A stretch of 64,000 nucleotides of DNA from Lindgomyces ingoldianus (lineage: Eukaryota > Ascomycota > Dothideomycetes > Pleosporales > Lindgomycetaceae): contig NW_022985180.1 in NCBI RefSeq assembly GCF_010093535.1, forward strand, positions 705,157 to 769,156, read 5' to 3'. Positions 12,399 through 23,336 of this stretch are shown here, in pieces. A program made the translations under genes and the position numbers. The notes beneath the pieces are model-generated. The model was not told the origin of the DNA, made no database searches, and worked only from the letters and a program-made list of their open reading frames with translations. Each line of letters begins with the position of its first letter. Position 1 is the stretch's first letter.

Positions 12399-15175
12399 TC
12401 AACCCACAAGATTGGCGATCCACAGCACTACCCCGATGGGCACCAGCCTCCTCCTCAAATCCGGTGGCGTGTCATACTTGCCTGTCTTCTTCTCCATCCC
12501 CGCCTTCATGTCTCCTTGCGTATTCGGGCTTGGAAGCGCATTGTCATAACCCAGAAACGCGAGCGCACTCCCCGCTCGAACATGAGTGGCCTTCGCAGCA
12601 TCCTGTGGACGCAATCCTTCCTCACCAGCCATCATGACCCAGGCTGTGATAGTTGCAGTTGCAGCATAAACCCTCCAGGCCAGCCAAATATATATCGGTG
12701 TGAGGAGCGCTAGGTCTCGCCATCGGTCATTCTTAATCGTTCCATCGCCTTTGAAGAGTCCGCTGCGAAGAATCCCGTGCCCATCACCAGCCATCCAGAT
12801 ATGCTGGGAGAGGAGATATGTCTCCAGTGATATCCGTCCAAGCCATGAAAAAGCTGCGCAATAGTAGTTCCTTAGGAATCTGGTGGCATTTCGTAGGACC
12901 ACGAAAGACAACACAGGAAGCCAAGAAATGGTCGGCATCCACCAATTGTAGTCAGCCTTGTCGTGGGATCGACGTGTAAGGATCCAGAAGATTGGAATGG
13001 TGATGATAGACAGAAACAGAGCGAGGAAGCGGATAAGCGGAAAAGACCTAGTCAGGGTCTGACCAAACGTGCTCTGACGAGGATAGGGCGTGTTTAAGAT
13101 GGTCGAGATCCGTATGTAGAAAATGGCAGCCAGCATGCCAACGTAAACGATATACTTGTCGGTTCCAAGCTGAAATCTCCACTCGTCTACATTCAAATTC
13201 GCTCGACAGGCGATGTCGAGACCGAAGGAAATGAGTTCGAGAATCCCCTTCAAATGGATGAATACCGAGGTGAATAGGGCCGAGGTTATTACTTTTCCAA
13301 TAATAAAGGGTAAGGACTCGTTCCGACTGTTTGCTATTCTCAGGGTTGCGTAAACAACAACGAACCAGAAACTAACGAGGGGAGGGAAGTAGTACGACGT
13401 ATAAGGTCTGGCCATCATGAAAGAGAGGAATACCGCGAGCGTATTCATTCGGAGCAAGACAGTAACCAGTCTTTGCAGCGAATAATCCCTCTTTTGCAGG
13501 AAGTACATTGTGTGTCCATACCCAGATAGAAACAGGTAAAGTGCCAAGAAGACACGAAGTACTTGATAAAAGTCCAATTCACCAGAAGCTCCAGTATAGC
13601 CGTAAATTAGGACGTACATTTGCATCCATCCTTTGAACTCTTCGGATTGACTTCGAGGGAGGAAGGCCTGTTGGACTTCTAAACCTGGGAAAGAGTCTGA
13701 CCGACGTCTGCCTAGGGATGAAGGTGATCCTCGGATGGTAAGAAGACAGCTGACTACAGCAAGAGTGATCAGATATCTAAAGTCGAGCACGGTGTATTGC
13801 TTGCGAACTTTGTCGAATATTTGAGTCCTGTCCGTCAGGAAACAGAAACAGACGGCGAGAAGGAGCGTTAAAAATGCAAGAGGAATGCTCGCTGTAACGT
13901 TGACAGACAGTGATGACGATCGTTGGCGCACTATCTTGTCAAAACGAACTCTCGATGTGGCTGAGGACATGCCTCTCTCGGCCTTAATCGCAATAATCGG
14001 TAATATCACAAGAGCGAACAGTATCCCAAGAAGCTGAATCCAGTTGGTTGGCCTGTAGTTGCTACAGCATGTTCGGTCGAAGGGGTATCCGTCTTGATAG
14101 GCAGCTTTAGCATTACATCGGAGGTTGAGGAGAACTTCTGCCATTCTACCAGCAACATTCTCAATCACGTGTAGTCCACTCTCGCCGTAAGTCTCTGGAA
14201 TCCCTCTTGTCATATCAGCATAGCTCCATAGCACGTTTAAACCTTGGTGGAGAGAGAGCTGCTCGAGGTAGTCGTTCATCTCATTGATCTTCTCCGGGAT
14301 AATAGTCAATTGCCTAGATGGGCTGAGCTTTTCGTACTGTGGTTCTAGTACGGCCGCAAAGAAGATCTGATCGTGAATACCTTCCTTGCCGGAAATCGGG
14401 ATGTTGCGTATACTCGCCATTGTCCCTGGCGAGTATGCAGAAGCCGTGATGTTGTTGACCGAATCCTGGAAGAACCTCAGCGAACCAATTTGGATGTGTC
14501 GAGCGTGCCACAACCCGCCCCCAATCAGAATGGCCACGGATCTTCTCGTGCCCATGTTGAGTCCTGGCACGGATTTGGGAGCTGAAGTTGCTTCTGGGTC
14601 CTGACGTGCTCGGAACACCCTCAATTCATCGTGGAGCGCAGACGTGTTCAGCCACGGGTCCCAGAGAAACTTAAGGCAGGCGCTAGCCTTGCAGTATTCA
14701 ATGTCACCATGGGTGTTGAGTTGAGCCTGCTCCTTGAAGACCCAGTTCTTGTCCAACTTCCGCGCGGCGGCCCAGAAGACCTGGCGGGTCCCCGTATCGC
14801 CCACAAAAAGTATCTTTCCCCCATCGTTGCAACTTGCAACCTCCTCGGCCGTGTATTCGTGAAGCATGCATCCTGGGGGCTGCCAGCTCGTGAAGGGTTT
14901 GTGTTCAGGTTCGCGATCCGGTGAGTCGAGCCATTGGCCGTGATTGATGAGGGCATCGCATTTGTATGGGTCTGCAGCGTCTGAAGTAGTATTATTAGCA
15001 CACACACCACGGTTAGCAGCGAGGATGAAGCAGCCAGCACCCTAGGGAGGTTTGTCATACTGTGAAGGTGGTGTCGGTACAACGTAGCAGTCACAACAGC
15101 CAGTGTGAGGATAAGAGAAACCCTGTTGAACGCGTCCGCAAGACTGGCGGGCCTCGATAACTTAAATCGAGGCAT
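12399..15175 (-). CDS. CAS1-type 10-TM O-acyltransferase-like protein (two exons: 15175-15061, 14980-12399)
   Basis: Predicted polytopic membrane protein of 898 aa, a usual family length. The family O-acetylates glycans in the secretory pathway (Cryptococcus Cas1p on capsule; human CASD1 on sialic acid). The large frame opens only with GTG, so I join an upstream exon by an 80-base intron (15060-14981, GTATGA...TTCAG, CTAAC branch site). The phase fits: A|AC gives Asn39. ATG at 15175-15173 has an in-frame TAG two codons upstream, and exon 1 supplies the expected signal anchor (residues 19-33). Then come DPYKC (42-46), WQPPGCMLHEY, a lumenal SGNH-like region, and many TM segments from about 351; SEEFKGWMQ (483-491), SGYGH and GRISLETYLLSQHIW (752-766) are family hallmarks. 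Odd: the GDS nucleophile motif reads GDT (99-101) and the DxxH motif reads SGLH (306-309). Codons look normal and unRIPped. Substrate unknown; activity uncertain. Confidence 0.9.
14981..15060 (-). other. Inferred spliceosomal intron in the CAS1-like gene
   Basis: Reading on the minus strand: donor GTATGA after ...CTTCACA, a CTAAC branch-point-like motif about 35 bases before the acceptor, and acceptor TTCAG. A second in-frame CAG nine bases further on offers an alternative acceptor. Splicing links the hydrophobic anchor in exon 1 to the DPYKC block in exon 2. Confidence 0.75.
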
Positions 15176-16067
15176 GTCCTATAAGCATGAATGTTGTATC
15201 GCAGGTTCCCTTGAAAAGCCTAGTATAAAGGGAAGTATTAGCATGCAGACGCAAAGTTGTGCGTGCAACAGGTGCCCCTCAGTGTTGTCGAGAAGAGGCA
15301 ACTATGGCAGGAATGGTCGCAGCACGTCGTCAGACGGCCACTGAGAAGCGCGGCGTGGGTGGATGGATGCCGTCAGGGCGGTCATGCGCCATTCCCTACA
15401 CGGAAACAGGGCACACGATCATCTAGATTACCAGACGCCTCGAGAAATCGTAACCTCTCCCTATCTTCGTAACTTCCTTCTTCTCGCTCGGAGACTCGCG
15501 GCGAGCGAGAGGGTGTCCGCTTCCACTCTCACTCCCAGATTCCAACATTTACTTCATCACTCGCTGCCCATGGAATTGGGGTCCAGGAGCTTCGCCAAGC
15601 CGCTTTTCACGGCCCCTAGACACGCGCAATCATCAGCTACTAAATTATAAGTACCGGGGACGCTGGATCAGACTCTTCTGACTCGGCCTGGAAGATGTAA
15701 CGTCCAGTTCACCTGGACCACAGCGAATGGCAACTGTAAATGCTTCCCGGTGGATGTGGTGAAAACGGGGAGAATCTGCAATGTGATGCTTCAGCGGGTT
15801 GCAGAGGACAACAGAGGAGAGTTCTGATCATTAATCAAGTTTTCAACTGTTTCATACCGCCCTGATCAGGATCTGAGGCAAGCTAGGGCGGCATTTGTTC
15901 ACGGCACATCAATCAAGCAGGAAGAAATGATATTCAGAATGGCAATATATCACAACAAACAAGAATCCTAACGTTATTAATTACTGCGTCTATTGTGTGC
16001 ATTAATCCATGCAATGTCTTAGTGGCGCCGTAAATTTTGCTTTCTGCTAACTAAATTTGTATAAGAG
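15176..16067. promoter_or_regulatory. Upstream region of the CAS1-like gene, no gene inside
   Basis: About 890 bp of ordinary-composition DNA. A CT-rich stretch near 15455-15490 may be part of the promoter, as pyrimidine tracts often are in filamentous fungi; this is inference. Short frames here are not supported. A solo LTR follows directly at 16068, about 890 bp upstream of the start codon. Confidence 0.35.
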
Positions 16068-16357
16068 TGTAACGATTCTACGAATCGTTCCATCTCGGGT
16101 CGCTCGGATCCTATCCGAAGGGTCCCCGTATCGGCCCCGACCATGACTCGACCCAGTCCCCCGCAGTTACCCCTATTCCCGCATGTATTTAGTCGCACCT
16201 CGCCCCCGTAGCTAGCTCGGTAGTTTTCTGATATCCTACGTACAAGGCCTATAGGTGTCATTGGTATTCCCAGGTCTCTGAGTCCCCACGCACTCCCATA
16301 TGCCTCTGAGTGGATTCATACCGCATTCGGACCCATTGTCTTGCCTGCGCCGTTACA
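16068..16357 (+). mobile_element. Intact solo LTR, Copia family E
   Basis: A 290-bp tgtaac...gttaca unit flanked by perfect 5-bp duplications aagag (16063-16067 and 16358-16362). No internal region is present, so this is a solo LTR. It is GC-normal and unRIPped, in contrast to the copy at 2682, which makes it the youngest-looking member here. Its ends match both tips of the aberrant integrant at 20185-20865. Confidence 0.95.
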
Positions 16358-16614
16358 AAGAGCTTATAATTTAGCCTATAAACTTCTAACAAGCTGTTAC
16401 AACCGCTGGTTGGGCCAGAGGAACATGCGGGTCTCCAACCCCACGGAGGAAGGACAGACCGATGCCGGTGCAGTGCTGGCGGGAATCGGTCCGAATCGAT
16501 TATCCGGAATCACGTGGCGCTATCCTAGATCTAGATCAGATCCATGAATTAATTTAGCGCTAAGGCTAAATAAGCAACTATTCTAAACAATTAGTCTTTT
16601 ACTTAATTTTATGC
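16358..16614. other. Island edge, no gene
   Basis: Includes the second aagag duplication and a GC-normal patch at about 16395-16545 that I cannot identify. Composition turns AT-rich and RIP-like just before the pogo element. An open frame at 16341-16547 starts inside the LTR and has no family features. Confidence 0.4.
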
Positions 16615-16616
16615 TA

Positions 16617-18477
16617 ACGTACTTCACAGACGAGTTGCTCACACACCTAAGTTGCTTACTTTTGCTAAGACCCCACCCTAACAAACTCTATTATAGCCTA
16701 TAACAACCTACTCTAGCACTATATAGTATAGTATAGCCTAGAATATTATTTAGATACTACTTCTACTTCTTACTTATACATTTATGTATTATGCCTAGTC
16801 TAATTACACTATTTATAGCGCCTTTAAAATAGCTTACTTACTTTAGCTTACACTTACTTTTTTACTTTTTTTTTATTACTGCGCGCTTTAAACTTTTTTA
16901 GAGCTATTAAGTATAAGCTTTTTTAAATTATTAAAGTTTTTTTTACTTTAATCTACTTTTTTTTATATAATTTATATTATATAGTAGCTTTATTAGCTGT
17001 TTAAAGCTTATTAATTTTCTATTACACTAATACTAGCTTATATATAATTATTACTACTTTTTTAAAACTTTTTTAAACACTTTAACTATAAAAGTTAGTA
17101 AACTATTTATATATTTTTAAATTTTTATTTTTATAAGTATTAATTATAACTTAAGTTTTAAAGTATTACTTAAAGTTTATAACTACTAGGGCTTATTATA
17201 TATAAGTAGTAGTAGTAATAAAGTGTATAACTTTACATTAAAGCCTATTATAACTTATTATAAGTTAAAAAAAACTAATTTAGTACTTTAAAACTTTTTT
17301 TAAATATTACTAAAAGTAATTATAGTATTATAAGCTACTTTAAAGCATAGTAAAAACTTTATTTTTATAATATAAGTAATTTAGTTATATATAAAGTTTT
17401 TAGCTTAGCACTTATATACTTTTTTTAAAAAAGTAAAATAACCTACATTAAATAGCTATAAAAAGTATAATAAGTAAAAAAGTATATAAATAGTAATAAT
17501 TTTATTATTTTTATAGTATTACTAAAAATAAAGTAAGTTATAGCTTTTATAGCTATTAATAACTAGTAAATAGTAGCTACTAATAGTACACTTTTTTATA
17601 TACATATTAAAGTGCTTTAACTAGTCTAGACTAAGCTAATTAGTAGTTTAGCTATACTTAAAAATTATAATAACTTAATTTTAAAGTAAATTTTTTTATA
17701 CTAGTTTAAAAAGTAGTTACTACTTTAAAAAATAATAAAAAGTAACATAGCTTACTTTTTAGTATTAGTGCTCTAAATAGCTATTATTTACTTTTAGTTA
17801 CTTAGCTAAACTACTTTTAGCTATCTTTATCTTTCTAAACTTATAATAACTACTTTAGTAAATATTTAGCCTATTATAAACCTTATTTTATTAAAGTTAT
17901 ATGTGTTATTATTTTAAATACTATACTTAGCTTTAATATTTTTTATAAAGTTAAACTAGCTTTAAATTACTATAAAAATTTTATAAAAAGCTTTTTTATA
18001 GTTATAGTTATACTTAAACTTTACTTTAAGCTTTAAGTAACACTTAATAAACATATTAAGCTAGTTTATACTAATATAGCTTATATTATACTTAGCGTGT
18101 AAAAAATTAGCTATATTAGCTATAGCTGCTAGCTAAAAGAGAAATCTTTGCATATTTAGTATAAGTATATGCTAAATAATTACCTACTTTTTATTATTAT
18201 TTAGCTTTTATAAGTTAGCTATATAATTAGCTTAAAAAAGTTATTTAGTATGTTAGTTACTTATTATTTTTTAAAAAACTTTATAAATAGCTATAGCATG
18301 TTACTTAAAAAGTGTTACATTTTATTTAAAAGCTTAAAGTATACGCTATATTTAATATTCTTTTAACATGTCTAAGTAGTGTTATTAAAAATGCATTAGT
18401 GTAAAAAAAGTAGTGTAGTAGAGTCTTAGCAAAAGTAAGCAACTTAGGTGTGTAAGCAACTTGCCTATAAAGTACGT
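16617..18477 (-). mobile_element. pogo/Fot-like DNA transposon, subfamily A, full length (1,861 bp)
   Basis: Terminal inverted repeats start acgtacttcacagacgag and close with the complement of acgtactttataggc, flanked by TA (16615-16616, 18478-18479). The subfamily A repeat is about 60 bp long. The transposase is on the minus strand: near 17884-17910 the reverse complement reads YNFNKI, the RIP form of the DDE box YNFDETGF (Asp to Asn, Glu to Lys). The copy is heavily mutated and dead. Subfamily A copies also lie at 21407, 48815, 53500 and 57094. Confidence 0.85.
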
Positions 18478-18479
18478 TA

Positions 18480-19563
18480 ATAAAGTTCTAATAAATAAAA
18501 ATAAAGAAAAAGCGCTTTTAGTTATAAGTGCTAGACTAGGTTAGCTACTATTATTATACTGCACAGTAATATTAAGTAAAGATAAAAAATCTAATAGTAT
18601 ATATGCTAATAAAAATAACATATTTATAGTTATAAAACATAACATAGCAGATAACTCTAATGTAAACAGCAGACATAGACCTGTAGGGCTAATAAAGACT
18701 AGCGCCTTCTTTGTAGACAAGACGCCTACAGAGACAGCAGTAACTACTACTTGTCTATAAATGCGCTTATAATAGGCTGTATATAATTAAAAAGTGTGCG
18801 TAGATTATAACATAACTTAGTTATCTTTATCTCTTAAAGCAAGTTTTAGAAAAGTAAAGAGAGTGCTACTTTACTAAAAAGTAGCTAAATTTAATAATAA
18901 GTTTTTATTACTTTTTTTTATATATTACTTAGAGAACTGTTGCTAATAAAGCGCATACACTATCTATAATACTATAAAAAAAGGCGTAGAAGCCTAGCTT
19001 ATATATATATATTAAAATATTACTACTGTAGTAGAACACTAGTATTAAGAAAGTATTTTTAAGTAAACACTATACTAAACTTTATAGCATTTTAAGCTTT
19101 TTTAACTTTATAGGCTAGTTTTTATTAGAACTTAACTAGTATAAAAATAAATTTAAGTAGTAAAATAAAAACTTTATTAACTATAAATATAAAAAAACTA
19201 GGCTCTTATAATATGTTTTTATTATTAATGTAAATAAAAAGTGCTACTTTACTATATTTAACTTAAATTTGCTTAAGAGCAACTTTAGCCTTAGCTTTTA
19301 GTAAAGGTGTAGTTAGCTATGTAACTAGACTTAGCTTTTAAGTATTTATAACTAAAAATAAATTATAGCTAGTATAGCACTTTTTTAGTAGTAAAAGTAG
19401 ACTTTAAGTTAATAAAATTATAAGCTTATTTTAAAAATACTAAAAAATAAACTTTTAGTAGCACTTTAACATAATTAGATTTAACTACTTAGAGCAGATA
19501 CTTTTATGTAACTAAAGCTCTACTTTTAACTATTCTAGCACTATTAATATGCCTAGTAGTTTA
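18480..19563. mobile_element. Repeat F, copy 2, left part
   Basis: Near-collinear with 8901-9985 and more deeply RIPped. It starts at the right TA of the pogo copy and stops at gttta (19559-19563), the target duplication of Copia D. It continues at 51916 after a 32-kb interruption. Confidence 0.85.
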
Positions 19564-19740
19564 TGTGGAGGATAAAATAGCCTGGCAGTAGCTGTTTAGA
19601 AGATTAGATGAAGTGACTCTGCTATCTAAGAGAGCTGAAGGCTCTTCTTATATACACTAAGCTTTAGAACATAATATCTCTAGATCCTAAGCTGCGTCCT
19701 AGGCTCTAAGCCCCAGCTAAGGCTCTCTATATACGCAACA
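19564..19740 (-). repeat. Copia D 3' LTR with adjacent polypurine tract
   Basis: 177 bp. Read on the minus strand it is preceded by cctggggggtg (19741-19751), a Copia purine tract, which fixes the element's orientation. It lacks a 20-bp internal duplication that the other LTR carries (cccaggctcYgagccccag). Confidence 0.85.
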
Positions 19741-20039
19741 CACCCCCCAGGTGAGCTGTGCAGCAGCTTACCTGCGTTAAGCGTTAACTTAGCTTATTAG
19801 AGCAGCGCTGCGCATTTACTCTATGTTTGTGCTTATTTCCTTAGGCAGCGCAATACTTATTTCCTTAGGCAGCGCAATGCTTGTTTCCTTAGGCAGCGCA
19901 GGTCACGTGCGTGCTGTAATTGCTGTAATAAAGGTAAATAAATTTTTCTACTTTTTAAGCTTCTTTTCTTTAAGTCTAACTAACATGCTATGTATAAGTT
20001 AATACTTTTAAAAGCTTTAAAAATAACTTTAAACTTATT
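19741..20039 (-). pseudogene. Copia D pol C-terminus and 3' untranslated region with 24-bp repeats
   Basis: The minus strand from 20039 reads LNKFKVIFKAFKSINLYIAC then stop, the usual short tail after the 'ADGLTK' block of Copia pol. It follows directly on RNase H sequence ending at 24080, once the pogo insertion is removed. Next come three 24-bp tandem copies (19831-19902, core tttccttaggcagcgcaat), then the purine tract. The GC-rich tail is little mutated. Confidence 0.65.
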
Positions 20040-20184
20040 TAACGTACCTAACAGGTTAGCCGGCCACTTTTGCTAAGCCTCTACTAAAACTACCCTATTC
20101 TAGCGCAAACCAGCCCACTTTAGCCTTATATAAAGTAATATAATATAAGATATTATTTAAAGTCTACTTTTACTACTTACTTAT

Positions 20185-20865
20185 TGTAACGGCGCAGGCA
20201 AGACAATGGGTCCGAATGCGGTATGAATCCACTCAGAGGCATATGGGAGTGCGTGGGGACTCAGAGACCTGGGAATACCAATGACACCTATAGGCCTTGT
20301 ACGTAGGTGTCATTGGTATTCCCAGGTCTCTGAGTCCCCACGCACTCCCATATGCCTCTGAGTGGATTCATACCGCATTCGGACCCATTGTCTTGCCTGC
20401 GCCGTTACATTATATCAGAAAACTCGCTTTTGCTGGTGACGGCCTTATTAATAATATCGCATCAATTGTTTGTTTGACTACGTCCAAGCCTGAGACGCGT
20501 CTGATTCAGTTCAGGTCGCGATCCTCCACACCGTTACATCAAATCACTCAGTCTATAGACCGGATCCCATCGACCTCCGGTCGACCGAAGCCTTTGGGTT
20601 TGGAACTTCCTATCCCCTGCGATTAGGATTGCCTTCGGAAAAGTCGCATAGAGGCGCCAAGGTAGAAACTCGGAGACTACCAATAACCCATCAGAATCGG
20701 AGACAACCGCCGATGTCTGACCAACCACCACCCCCTGATTCCAGAATCAAAATACGCTCTAGCCGAGGCAAGCCCCCTAGAGTTGATCAACGATCTATGT
20801 CAACAGCTGAACCCGCTCCTGCGGCACCCGAAGCTATACCCCATTGTCTTGCCTGCGCCGTTACA
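20185..20865. mobile_element. Aberrant Copia family E integrant with both ends from the same LTR terminus
   Basis: Flanked by perfect duplications cttat (20180-20184 and 20866-20870), so it was integrated as a unit. It starts with tgtaacggcgcaggcaagac, the inverted end of LTR E, and finishes with the same end in direct orientation (20843-20865). The first 225 bases form a perfect 104-bp inverted repeat (20185-20288 with 20306-20409, 17-base loop). Then come 433 bp of apparent 5' internal sequence: tatatcagaaaact (possible primer-binding region) and an ATG at 20713 opening a Pro-rich frame (MSDQPPPPDSR...) that could be a gag start. It is GC-normal and unRIPped. Confidence 0.85.
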
Positions 20866-21406
20866 CTTATATATACATAAGTTATGCTTAGTTAATTACA
20901 CTACTTATATTACCTTTAACTTAACTTACTTTTTTTAGTGTACACTTATGTTTTTAGCTTTTTTTTTATTACTACACACTCTAAACTTTTTTTAAAGTAG
21001 TTAGATAAGCTTTATTTTTAACTATTAAAGTTTTTTCTACTTAAATCTAATTTTTTTATATAATTTATATTATATAGTAGCCTTATTTACTACTTAAAGC
21101 TTTATAATCTTTTTTTATACTAACACTAGCTTATGTGTAATAATTACTACTTTTTAAAAAACTTTTTTAAAAGCTTTTACTATAAATATTAGTAAGCTAT
21201 TTACATGCCTTTAAATTTTTACTTTTACAAGTATTAATTATAACTTAAATTTAAAAGTATTACTTAAAGTTTATAACTACTAGAGCTTATTATTAATAAG
21301 TAGTAGTAGTAATAAAGTATATAACTAAATATTAAAAGCTATTTTAACTTATTTTAAGTTAAATAAAACTAAACTAGCACTTTAAAATTCTTTTTAAATA
21401 TTACTA

Positions 21407-22506
21407 ACGTACTTTATAGACAAGTTGCTCACACACCTAAGTTGCTTACTTTTACTAAGACCCTACTAAACTACTCTTTCTACACTAATACATTCCCTAC
21501 AACACTACTTAGACGCGCTAAAAGAATGTTAAATATAGCTTATACTCTAAGCTTTTAAACAAGACATAAAACTCTTAAAAAATGTGCTATAGCTATGTAT
21601 AAAGTTTTATAAAAAATAATAAATAACTATAGCACTAGGTAACTTTTATAAGCTAATTCTACAGCTAAATTATAAAGGCTAAGTAATAAAAAGAAGCAGG
21701 TAATTATTAAGACTATACTTAAGCTATATGCGTAAGGAATTTCCTCTTAGATAGCATTTATAGCTAATATAGCTAATTCTTTGCGCGCTAAGCGTAATCT
21801 AGGCTATGTTTACATAAACTAGCCTAGTATGTTTATAAAGTGTTATTTAAAGCTTAAAGTAACATTTAAGTGTAAGTATAACTATAAAAAAGCTTTTTAT
21901 AAGAGTCTTAAAGTAATTTAAAGTAGGTTTAGCCTTATAGAGAATATTAAAGCTAAGTATAGCATCTAGAATAATAACATATATAACTTTAGTAAAATAG
22001 AGTTTATAATTAGCTAAATATTTTTTAACTATACTTACACTTAAAACTTTACTTTAAGCTCTAAATAACACTTTACAAACATACTAGGCTAGTTTATATA
22101 AACATAGCCTAGATTACACTTAGCGCGCAAAGAATTAGCTATATTAGCTATAAATGCTATTTAAGAGAAAATTCCTTGCGCATATAGCTTAAGTATAGTC
22201 TTAATAATTACCTACTTCTTTTTATTACATAGCCTTTATAATTTAGCTGTAGAATTAGCTTATAAAAGTTATTTAGTGCTATAGTTATTTATTTTCTTTT
22301 ATAAGACTTTACACATAGCTATAGCATATTTCTTTAAAAGTTTTATGTCTTATTTAAAAGCTTAGAGTGTAAGCTGTATCTAACATTTTTTTTAGCGCGT
22401 CTAAGTAGTGTTATAGGGAATGCATTAGTATAAAAAGAGTAGTTTAGTAGGGTCTTAGCAAAAGTAAGTAACTTAGGTGTGTAAGCAACTCGCCTGTGAA
22501 GTACGT
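21407..22506. mobile_element. Palindromic (fold-back) pogo derivative, 1.1 kb
   Basis: TA-flanked (21405-21406, 22507-22508) with subfamily A ends. The left ~620 bp read as the 5' half of the transposase on the plus strand; the right ~480 bp are an inverted copy of the first ~480 bp. The two arms meet near 22030. The host sequence (attac|ta|aaagtaatt) matches the uninterrupted B copy at about 53227-53240, which confirms insertion at TA. It could not encode a full transposase. Confidence 0.8.
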
Positions 22507-23336
22507 TAAAAGTAATTACTATATTATAAGTGTATATAAAGCATAGTAAAAACTTAAGTTTTATAATATAAGTAATTTAGTTATATATAAGATTTTTAGC
22601 TTAGCGCTTATACACTTTCTTTAAAAAAGTAAAACAACCTACATTAAAAAGCTATAAAAAGTATAATAAGTATAAAAGCATATAAATAGTAATAATTTTT
22701 TTTATAGTACTACTAAAAATTAAGTAAGTTATAGCTTTTATAGCTATTAATAACTAGCAGACAGTAGCTGCTAATAGTACACTTTTTTATATGCATATTA
22801 AAGTGCTTTAACTAGTCTAGACTAAGCTAATTAGTAGTCTAGCTGCGCTTAAAGATTATAATAACTTAATTTTAAAGTAAATTTTTTTTCTTATACTAGT
22901 TTAAAAAGTAGTTACTACTTTAAAAAATAATAAAAAGTAAAATAGCTTACTTTTTAGCATTAATGCCTTAAATAGCTGTTGTCTACTTCTAGTTACCTAG
23001 CTAGACTGCTTTTAGCTGTTCTTATCTCTCTAAACTTATAATAACTGCTCTAGTAAATATTTAGCTTATTATAAACTTTAGCTTATTAAAGTTGTACATG
23101 TTATTATCTTAGATGCTATACTTAGCTTTAATATTCTCTATAAAGTTAAACTAGCCTTAAATTACTATAAAATCTTTATAAAAAGCTTTTTTATAGTTAT
23201 ACTTATACTTAAACTTTACTTTAAGCTCTAGGTAACACTTAATAAATGTATTAGGCTAGTTTATACTAACATAGCCTATATTACGCTTAGTGTGTAAAGA
23301 ATTAGCTATATTAGCTACAGCTGCTAGCTAAGGGGG

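Noticed and set aside
12295..12713. Plus-strand frames of 84-129 codons
   Set aside because: Shadows antisense to the CAS1-like coding sequence, with no family features.
14314..15650. Other small frames around the 5' end of the CAS1-like gene
   Set aside because: They overlap the gene or its upstream region in other frames. Only the first 115 bases of the 14648-15175 frame are used, as exon 1.
16019..16547. Small frames across the solo LTR at 16068
   Set aside because: Both are made largely of LTR sequence and cross its borders.
20297..20731. Open frames across the palindromic integrant
   Set aside because: They read through LTR and internal retroelement sequence; only the Pro-rich frame from 20713 is a plausible gag start, and it is cut short.
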